In this document: positions 1 through 4,454 of the stretch, in pieces
Layout of the letters: every line of letters starts with the position of its first letter
How positions within the stretch are numbered: position 1 is the first letter of the stretch
Made by a program: the position numbers and the translations under genes
Notes under the pieces: generated by a model
Seen by the model: only the letters and a program-made list of their open reading frames with translations
Database searches by the model: none
What the model was told of the DNA's origin: nothing
Assembly: GCA_029264655.1 (NCBI GenBank)
Contig: JARHZY010000133.1
Coordinates: 1-5,011, forward strand
From: Helicobacter sp.
Lineage (GTDB): Bacteria; Campylobacterota; Campylobacteria; Campylobacterales; Helicobacteraceae
Direction of reading: 5' to 3'
Length of the DNA stretch: 5,011 bases

Positions 1-27
1 ATTAATAGTAAGTAGTGATTTAGAATA

Positions 28-108
28 TTAGAGTAAATGCAGTTTCTAAGTAGTTAAAGTGTTTAGAGTAATGAATGAAGTAATTAAGATTTTCTAAGTA
101 ATTAGAGT
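28..108. repeat. Degenerate direct repeats (TTAGAGTAA / TTTCTAAGTA type)
   Basis: TTAGAGTAA occurs at 28-36 and again at 63-71, and a related TTAGAGT lies at 102-108. An 18-base segment starting TTTCTAAGTA at 43-60 recurs at 91-108 with 16 of 18 bases matching. The periods differ (35 and 48 bases), so this is a set of interspersed similar words and not a clean tandem array. Read on the minus strand, two of the copies encode the tetrapeptide NYLE in one frame, but that frame has no start codon and is closed by stops at both ends. It may be a remnant of a repeat-rich coding region; I cannot tell. Confidence 0.4.
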
Positions 109-139
109 TTTATAAAACTTAGATAGAAAGAAATTGATA

Positions 140-167
140 ATAGAATCTCTAGTAATAGAGATTCTAT
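140..167. other. Perfect 11-bp hairpin built from AGAATCT/AGATTCT
   Basis: The arm at 140-150 (ATAGAATCTCT) is the exact reverse complement of 157-167, with a six-base AGTAAT loop between them. There is no T-run after it on the plus strand and only a weak one on the minus strand, so it is not a convincing terminator. Each arm contains one copy of the AGA-W-TCT word that is over-represented across this window. Confidence 0.55.
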
Positions 168-381
168 ACCTAACATATTATAAGCACATTACTTCATACA
201 AGCTACTTCAATTTACAATCTCTTTTCTAGCAAATAAAAGTAATGAATATAAACCTAAAATAACTTTGAAAAAATAATTCATAATCACAATAGAATCTAA
301 AACGATATGTTTAATAAAGAAATATTTATAATAATAATATAAAACCCATAAGACAAACATAATACTTAAACAATAAAGCTT

Positions 382-452
382 TTTAGAATCTAAAATCAAA
401 CAGCATAATTAACAACAAACTTCTTAGAATCCAAGAATAAAAAGCATCATAG
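382..452. repeat. Imperfect direct repeat, 41-base period
   Basis: About 28 bases starting near 382 (containing TTAGAATCTAAAATCAAA) recur near 423 (TTAGAATCCAAGAATAAA) with roughly 21 of 28 identical positions and no gaps. Both copies end in AGCAT(A/C)AT. A shorter related copy, TAGAATCTAAAA, lies at 291-302. The repeat shows no sign of a gene and may be the debris of a repeat-containing coding sequence or a simple local duplication. Confidence 0.35.
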
Positions 453-543
453 TTATAATCGTAGATAATAAAGGAAATAATAAAAATCCAAATATTTAAG
501 CTTTAAAGATAAAAAGTGAATAGATAGGAAAGACAAGTTCTCT

Positions 544-582
544 TGTGAGCTCACACTATTTTATTTTCATAAAAATAAAATA
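544..582. other. TGTGAGCTCACA palindrome followed by an A/T stem-loop
   Basis: Bases 544-555 form a perfect 12-bp palindrome, TGTGAGCTCACA. Just after it, 557-567 (TATTTTATTTT) pairs perfectly with 572-582 across a CATA loop. The palindrome resembles a CRP half-site pair, but only two bases separate TGTGA from TCACA where the CRP site has six. No gene starts nearby, so its role is unknown. Confidence 0.4.
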
Positions 583-780
583 TATGCTATAGATTATTAT
601 AAAATAGAAACAATAGAATGAATATTTTTTGTTGTTGCACTATAAAAAACCTACTTTTAAAGAATATAGAGATTTAAAGTGTATTCTAAATTACATTCTT
701 TAGCACATAGGGTAAATTCATATGAAATAAACTCATGGGATTTAATATAGGTATGTAGGCATATAAAAATAATAAATCTA

Positions 781-838
781 ATATCTTGGCGTTATTTACA
801 AATAATATGATTCCATATTATTCTCATACCAAAGATAT
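781..838. other. Compound stem-loop downstream of the globin gene
   Basis: An inner hairpin pairs 801-809 (AATAATATG) with 814-822 over an ATTC loop, 9 bp and perfect. An outer stem pairs 781-789 (ATATCTTGG) with 829-838 (CCAAAGATAT), 9 bp with one bulged A. The whole structure is 58 bases and lies 45 bases beyond the globin stop codon. On the globin strand it is followed by a U-rich but interrupted tract (around 763-780), so it could be a weak transcription terminator or a 3'-end stabiliser for the globin mRNA. It resembles no RNA family I know. Confidence 0.4.
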
Positions 839-882
839 AAAAACTTTTTTGAAAGTGATTTTGGTTTATTTTACACTATAAT

Positions 883-1308
883 TTATTTTGCAGCATAAAT
901 CTCTTTCTCTAGTTTTATATAATAGTCTGCAATTTCCTTATAAGCATTTTCCCATGCTAAAAGCACCTCATCACTTGGATTTAATATATGCTTAATAGCT
1001 ATTAATAAGCATTCACCAACAAGTGGATAGTGCTCTGGTTTAACGCCAAGATTCGTATGTGTTATAGCGACTTTTCCTACAAAATTTTGCATCTTCTCTA
1101 AATGCTCTATATTTTGTGCTGCTTTTAAAACTGCCATAGCAAGTGCTTTTGGTTGTTCGCCATTTTTTTGTTTTTCCATATTAAACATTGACTTCACTTC
1201 TGGGTATCTTGTAAATAACTCATTGTAAAAACACTTTGTTATAGTTTCACCCTGCGTCTGTAAAAGCGGTATGGTATCTTTTACAATTTGTATGTCTTTT
1301 TGTGTCAT
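883..1308 (-). CDS. cgb: Single-domain globin, Cgb-like (NO/nitrosative stress)
   Basis: This encodes a 141-residue single-domain haemoglobin of the flavohaemoglobin-related group, lacking any reductase domain; that length is normal for the family. Conserved globin positions are visible: Tyr28 (B10), Phe42 (CD1) in MFNMEKQ, Gln52 (E7) in GEQPKALAMA, the probable proximal haem ligand His84 (F8) in AITHTNLGVKPEHYP, Tyr94 (G5), and a Glu near 134 (H23) that would hydrogen-bond the proximal histidine. The whole protein reads as a close relative of Campylobacter jejuni Cgb, which turns NO over to nitrate in the cytoplasm and protects against nitrosative stress; transfer of that role here is inference. 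The ATG is well set by AAGGA on the minus strand (1316-1320), seven bases upstream. It is transcribed alone, divergently from pstS. Vgb or flavohaemoglobin are less likely because of length and sequence. Confidence 0.93.
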   Translation of the reverse strand: MTQKDIQIVKDTIPLLQTQGETITKCFYNELFTRYPEVKSMFNMEKQKNGEQPKALAMAVLKAAQNIEHLEKMQNFVGKVAITHTNLGVKPEHYPLVGECLLIAIKHILNPSDEVLLAWENAYKEIADYYIKLEKEIYAAK

Positions 1309-1340
1309 TTGTTTATCCTTTTCGTATAATTTGATTTAGC

Positions 1341-1382
1341 ATTATGATATAAAACAATAATAAAAAAAATGATATATGTTAA
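1341..1382 (-). promoter_or_regulatory. Candidate globin promoter with NssR-like half-site
   Basis: On the minus strand, TTAAC at 1378-1382 is followed by four bases and ATCAT (1369-1373). The NssR operator known from C. jejuni is TTAAC-N4-GTTAA, so one half is exact and the other matches only 2 of 5 bases. Downstream on the same strand lies CATAAT (1341-1346), a plausible -10 box. If transcription starts about seven bases after it (near 1334), the operator centre (1375.5) falls at about -41.5, the classic class II position for a CRP/FNR-family activator. The spacing is suggestive; the weak second half-site keeps confidence low. Confidence 0.35.
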
Positions 1383-1552
1383 GAATTGCAAATTTATATA
1401 TTTTTTATATCATAAAATAAAGATTGCTACTAAACCTTATAGGAAATTATTTATAACATGCTAAAGATTCCTTATATAAATGAGATGAATCTTGTATTAT
1501 ATAATTGCAATAGTTTTTGATAAAAATTATAAAGTAAATATATTTTATATAT

Positions 1553-1606
1553 TTTACATAGAATTTACATTTTTCATTTTACAACTTTACAACATATTTT
1601 TATACT
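1553..1606 (+). promoter_or_regulatory. Pho-box-like repeats and -10 box for pstSC
   Basis: The heptamer TTTACAT occurs exactly at 1553-1559 and 1564-1570, and TTTACAA at 1586-1592; these starts lie on an 11-bp grid (1553, 1564, 1575, 1586), with the 1575 slot degenerate. A further TTTACAA at 1578-1584 is out of phase. Seven-base units separated by four A/T bases are the architecture of PhoB-family operators. Eight bases after the last unit comes TATACT (1601-1606), a good -10 box, with no -35 element needed, as in PhoB-activated promoters. The predicted start near 1613 leaves a leader of about 24 bases. The regulator is inferred (PhoB or the epsilon-type PhosR); none is encoded here. Confidence 0.5.
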
Positions 1607-1636
1607 ACTGCCACATTTTATATGAAAGGATGTTTT

Positions 1637-2467
1637 ATGATAAAGAAATGTATGTTAGGACTTGTAGCTGGTTTAACACTCGGTGCAAATGTTGCTATGG
1701 CAGCAGAGAATATTTATCCTATCTCAAGAGAAATGGGGTCTGGCACTAGGGGTGCTTTTACTGAAATATTTGGCATTCAAAAAGAACTTAAAGGCAAGAA
1801 AATTGATGCCACAACAAAAAAGGCAGAGGTTACAAATTCAACAGGTGTTATGATAACAACGGTTGCAAACTCTAAAAATGCAATTGGTTATATATCTCTT
1901 GGTTCATTAAATGATAGCGTAAAGGCAGTAAGTATTGATGGTGTGATGCCAAGTGTTGCTAATATCAATAATAAAAGCTATAAAATATCGCGTCCATTTA
2001 ATGTTGTTGTGAAAAAAAGTAATCCCTTGATTGAAGATTTTTTAGGATATAGTATTAATGCAAAAAACATTATAGAAAAAGCAGGCTATATTGCTACAAA
2101 ATCACAAAACTTTACAAGTAAAAAACCGCAGGGTAAACTTGTTATAGCGGGTTCTAGTTCTATTACACCTCTTATGGAAAAACTCGTAGAATCCTATAAA
2201 AGCATTAATCCAAATGCAGTAATTGAGATTCAGCAATCAGATTCGACAACAGGCGTTAATGTTGTTGTAGAGGGTATCGCAGATATTGGTATGGTATCGC
2301 GTGAAGTAAAAGAAAATGAGCTAAAAAAAGGTATTAGTGCTTATATTCTTGCTATCGATGGTTTGGCTATTATTGTGAATAAAAATAATCCAATCACAAA
2401 TATAACAAAAGGTAATATTTATAAGATTTTTACAGGTGAAATTACAACTTGGGATAAAGTGCGTTAG
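1637..2467 (+). CDS. pstS: PstS-type phosphate-binding protein, permuted domain order
   Basis: This is a periplasmic phosphate-binding protein of the high-affinity Pst importer, 276 residues. I choose the ATG at 1637, not the in-frame ATG at 1622, because AAAGGA at 1625-1630 sits six bases upstream and the resulting protein starts with a clean Sec signal peptide (KK, then a hydrophobic run, cleavage after NVAMA at residue 22). The phosphate-binding motifs are all present: SREMGSGTR (30-38, with Arg31 and Ser35-Gly36-Thr37), AGSSSITP (171-178), QQSDSTTG (199-206) and ADIGMVSRE (215-223). In classical PstS the AGSSS half comes first and the REXGSGTR half second; here the order is reversed, with a junction near residues 155-166. 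The protein ends at TGEITTWDKVR, where the classical protein would continue into the REXGSGTR half, so it looks like a complete circular permutant and not a truncation. I recall permuted homologues in Clostridia and related groups but could not check. It is the first gene of a unit with pstC. Confidence 0.85.
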   Translation: MIKKCMLGLVAGLTLGANVAMAAENIYPISREMGSGTRGAFTEIFGIQKELKGKKIDATTKKAEVTNSTGVMITTVANSKNAIGYISLGSLNDSVKAVSIDGVMPSVANINNKSYKISRPFNVVVKKSNPLIEDFLGYSINAKNIIEKAGYIATKSQNFTSKKPQGKLVIAGSSSITPLMEKLVESYKSINPNAVIEIQQSDSTTGVNVVVEGIADIGMVSREVKENELKKGISAYILAIDGLAIIVNKNNPITNITKGNIYKIFTGEITTWDKVR

Positions 2468-2480
2468 GATTATATAAAAA

Positions 2481-2514
2481 GCGATAAACAGAAGTTTTAA
2501 AATAGTTTTGTCGC
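2481..2514 (+). other. Intercistronic stem-loop between pstS and pstC
   Basis: GCGATAAA (2481-2488) pairs with 2507-2514 in an 8-bp stem with one G-U pair and an 18-base loop. It abuts the pstC Shine-Dalgarno sequence (GAAGGA, 2515-2520) and is not followed by a T-run, so it is not a terminator. In binding-protein operons such hairpins often protect the upstream message from 3' exonucleases and keep the binding protein in excess over the permease. That role is inferred here. Confidence 0.4.
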
Positions 2515-2525
2515 GAAGGAAGTCA

Positions 2526-3371
2526 ATGTTTAAAGAAAGATTTTTTCAAACTTTATTTGCACTCTGTGCAATGGGTTCTATTTTCGCAGTATGTGCAATT
2601 TGTTTTTTCTTATTTGCAAATGCAATCCCCACAATCAAGCAAATTGGTTTTTTAGATTTTATTTTTGGTTCTGATTGGTATCCCGAACAAGAATTTTTTG
2701 GAATCTTTCCTATGATTGTTGGCAGTTTATGTGTAACTGCCCTTGCTATTCTTTTTGGTGTGCCACTTGGTATTTTTAGTGCTGTTTATTTATCCCAATT
2801 TTGCCCAAAAGGTCCAAAAAAATATTTAGTTATGGCGGTTGAGCTTTTAGGAGCGATCCCATCGGTTGTATATGGTTTTTTTGGGCTTGTTATCATTGTG
2901 CCATTGCTTGCTAGTATTTTTGATGGCATACCGGGTAAAAGTGTGCTAGCCGCAGCCCTTATCCTTACCATCATGATATTGCCAACAATTATCCTTGTAT
3001 CAAAAGCAGCTATAGATTCTGTGCCAACGCATTATTATGAAGGAGCATTAGCACTTGGTGCAAGTAGCGAACGTAGTGTATTTTTTGCGGTTTTACCTGC
3101 AGCAAAGTCCGGTATTTTAGCATCGGTTATACTCGGTGTTGGTAGGGCTATTGGTGAAGCAATGGCAGTTATTATGGTTGCTGGGAATCAAGTGCAGATT
3201 CCAAATAGTGTGCTTGATGGTGTAAGAACATTAACAACTAATATTGTCCTTGAAATGGGTTATGCAGAGGGTTTATATCGCGAAGTATTGATAGCAAATG
3301 CAGTTGTGTTATTTGTGTTTATTTTACTTATTAATATATGCTTTAATCTTATTAAAAGAGAGAAAATATAA
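2526..3371 (+). CDS. pstC: Phosphate ABC transporter permease PstC
   Basis: This is an integral inner-membrane subunit of the Pst phosphate importer, which normally pairs with PstA to form the channel driven by the PstB ATPase. The 281-residue product shows about six membrane segments (roughly 12-34, 59-87, 106-130, 138-158, 192-220, 251-275). The EAA-type coupling loop, EGALALGASSERSVFFAVLP at 172-191, contacts the ATPase in this family. The stretches VELLGAIPSVVYGFFGL (105-121) and GVGRAIGEAMAVIM (204-217) are typical of PstC. The ATG at 2526 is preferred over an upstream in-frame TTG at 2508 because GAAGGA (2515-2520) lies five bases before it and overlaps any longer version. It follows pstS by 58 bases, clearly in one unit. 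No pstA or pstB follows; the next element is a terminator 103 bases after the stop. PstA is a less likely identity given the N-terminal region and EAA context. Confidence 0.92.
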   Translation: MFKERFFQTLFALCAMGSIFAVCAICFFLFANAIPTIKQIGFLDFIFGSDWYPEQEFFGIFPMIVGSLCVTALAILFGVPLGIFSAVYLSQFCPKGPKKYLVMAVELLGAIPSVVYGFFGLVIIVPLLASIFDGIPGKSVLAAALILTIMILPTIILVSKAAIDSVPTHYYEGALALGASSERSVFFAVLPAAKSGILASVILGVGRAIGEAMAVIMVAGNQVQIPNSVLDGVRTLTTNIVLEMGYAEGLYREVLIANAVVLFVFILLINICFNLIKREKI

Positions 3372-3391
3372 AGACGAATCTTTTGGTTTTG

Positions 3392-3465
3392 GCATGATAA
3401 AAAGATTTTATGATAGATACTTATAATAATGGTAAAGCGTGTTTAATTATATGTTTTTATCATGC
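3392..3465. repeat. 12-bp perfect inverted repeat, arms 50 bases apart
   Basis: GCATGATAAAAA at 3392-3403 is the exact reverse complement of TTTTTATCATGC at 3454-3465. The 50 bases between them contain no gene with a ribosome binding site; the only ATG-led frame gives a ten-residue peptide. The repeat lies between the pstC stop and its terminator, so in the mRNA it would form a long-range stem in the 3' untranslated region. I see no target-site duplication that would mark it as a small mobile element. Confidence 0.45.
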
Positions 3466-3474
3466 AATGTGCTT

Positions 3475-3507
3475 CTCAATAGAGTGCTAGTGCTCTATTG
3501 AGTTTTT
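3475..3507 (+). terminator. Rho-independent terminator after pstC
   Basis: A perfect 10-bp stem pairs CTCAATAGAG (3475-3484) with CTCTATTGAG (3493-3502) over an eight-base loop, TGCTAGTG, and is followed directly by TTTTT and then ATT. It lies about 100 bases after the pstC stop and works in the plus direction only, since no T-run follows it on the other strand. It marks the end of the pstSC transcript. Confidence 0.85.
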
Positions 3508-3510
3508 ATT

Positions 3511-3764
3511 GCAAAATTTGTCATATATAAATATAGTAATTTTATAAAAAACTATACTATAACTTCTAAAATTAAGCTGTGCTATAGCATAGATATTGCA
3601 TATAAGCTTAGCAACTATTCCTTAAAACTCATATTTTTGCAATGCACGCAAGTAAAAAACTTTTTATAATCTCTTTACATATCTCTTAAGTTTCGCACGA
3701 CTATGTATAGGAGTATAGGCATAATTAACATAATAAATCAATACACTAAATAGCAAATTTAGGT
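3511..3764. other. Convergent intergenic spacer without a supported gene
   Basis: This spacer lies between the pstC terminator and the minus-strand gene ending at 3765. It contains a 10-bp palindrome TGCTATAGCA (3580-3589) and a weak 6-bp hairpin (3746-3762) just past the minus-strand stop, but no convincing terminator for the minus-strand genes. On the minus strand, one frame different from that of the neighbouring gene stays open from inside that gene down to a TAA at 3664-3666, which could be a lost C-terminal extension (see findings). Confidence 0.5.
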
Positions 3765-4430
3765 TTATTGTGTTTTTGCTGTATGTTGGATAAGTAAGTT
3801 TTTTTCTACAACACCATCAATACCAATGCATTGATTATTTTTTGAGAAATTACTATCTAGAGTCCAATAAGCAATGTGTTCAAGTTGCGTATAGGAATCT
3901 ACAAGTGCTAGTATTTTTATATCAAGTAAATAATAATTTGCAAGATTCTGTGCAAGCGGGAGTAATGTATAATTTTTTTCATCAAGTATGAAAAAACTAG
4001 CCCCATGCTTTGCAAACATAAATAATATGGTTTTAAGTGGCAATAAGGGTATATTGTGTCTTTTTGTTATGGTTTTTACACAATCAGCAGTTACAATCTG
4101 GCTTAATTGCTCATGGGATTGATAGATGGGAGTTTGCTTTTGCATTACATTATCATTTTTAATTTGCTCTTTGAGTATTGCTAGAGTGTTTTCTTCGGTA
4201 TAATAAAAATTATTGATATGGCAACTTGCATAATCACTAAGCACAACCGCATAAGGCACTTCATGTTTTTGCAATAAAGCCCCTAGTTTAAAATAAGATT
4301 CTAAGTCTTGTGTTGCAGTAGAATCTATATTAATATAAGCATAGCAATCAGATTCTATATATTTACATTCTTCAATATTTTTTATTTCAATAAATTTTCT
4401 ATCATTATCAAAACCGCTAAAAATCAACAT
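3765..4430 (-). CDS. Hypothetical protein, 221 residues, downstream of corA
   Basis: I do not recognise this protein. It is a 221-residue, probably soluble cytoplasmic protein: no signal peptide and no segment long enough to be a clear membrane helix. Alternating hydrophobic strands and helices, such as PYAVVLSDYASC (59-70), KTILFMFAKHGASFFILDE (133-151) and DIKILALVDSY (170-180), suggest an alpha/beta fold. It has five cysteines (22, 29, 70, 117, 201) with no obvious metal-binding spacing. The ATG is supported by AAGGGA on the minus strand (from 4440 down), five bases upstream. It begins 24 bases after the corA stop on the same strand, so the two are very likely co-transcribed, but nothing in the sequence ties it to magnesium transport. 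A seven-A run near its 3' end (3799-3805) may have shifted its frame. Two AGATTCT and two AGAATCT copies lie at 3943-4356, either inside codons for Asp/Glu-Ser or in other frames. Confidence 0.75.
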   Translation of the reverse strand: MLIFSGFDNDRKFIEIKNIEECKYIESDCYAYINIDSTATQDLESYFKLGALLQKHEVPYAVVLSDYASCHINNFYYTEENTLAILKEQIKNDNVMQKQTPIYQSHEQLSQIVTADCVKTITKRHNIPLLPLKTILFMFAKHGASFFILDEKNYTLLPLAQNLANYYLLDIKILALVDSYTQLEHIAYWTLDSNFSKNNQCIGIDGVVEKNLLIQHTAKTQ

Positions 4431-4454
4431 ACTATCCCTTTTAATAAAAAGATT

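Larger units (their letters stand above)
1..882. other. AT-rich non-coding stretch with repeats and stem-loops
   Basis: I see no gene with a credible start, ribosome binding site and composition in this 882-base stretch. Frames that stay open are short, hydrophobic and low in complexity. They look like the result of extreme AT content, or perhaps of decayed coding DNA on the minus strand. What it does hold is listed separately: degenerate direct repeats near 28-108 and 382-452, a perfect hairpin at 140-167, a palindrome plus A/T hairpin at 544-582, and a compound stem-loop at 781-838. The AGAATCT/AGATTCT word recurs four times within the first 400 bases. Confidence 0.6.

Noticed and set aside
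140..167. Hairpin as an intrinsic terminator
   Set aside because: No T-run follows on either strand and no gene ends next to it.
208..399. Minus-strand open frame of 63 codons, hydrophobic and Tyr/Leu/Ile-rich
   Set aside because: It starts at a TTG with no Shine-Dalgarno sequence and an in-frame stop just upstream, and its composition is what AT-rich non-coding DNA gives.
544..555. CRP site
   Set aside because: The half-sites are only two bases apart where CRP needs six, and there is no promoter or gene next to it.
1622..1636. Upstream ATG as the pstS start
   Set aside because: It would place the AAAGGA ribosome binding site inside the coding region and add five residues before the signal peptide.
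1492..1749. Plus-strand open frame overlapping the start of pstS
   Set aside because: It covers the pstS promoter and signal-peptide region in another frame, has no ribosome binding site, and its product is low in complexity.
2508..2525. TTG as the pstC start
   Set aside because: The GAAGGA sequence lies downstream of it and is correctly spaced for the ATG at 2526.
2786..2974. Minus-strand open frame inside pstC
   Set aside because: It is antisense to strongly conserved PstC sequence and has no independent support.
3394..3426. Short frame MIKRFYDRYL as a possible pstA start
   Set aside because: It ends after ten codons, lacks a ribosome binding site and does not resemble PstA.
3665..3670. 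Perfect TATAAT on the plus strand as a promoter
   Set aside because: This hexamer is frequent by chance in DNA this AT-rich; no gene follows in that direction and no other promoter element is present.
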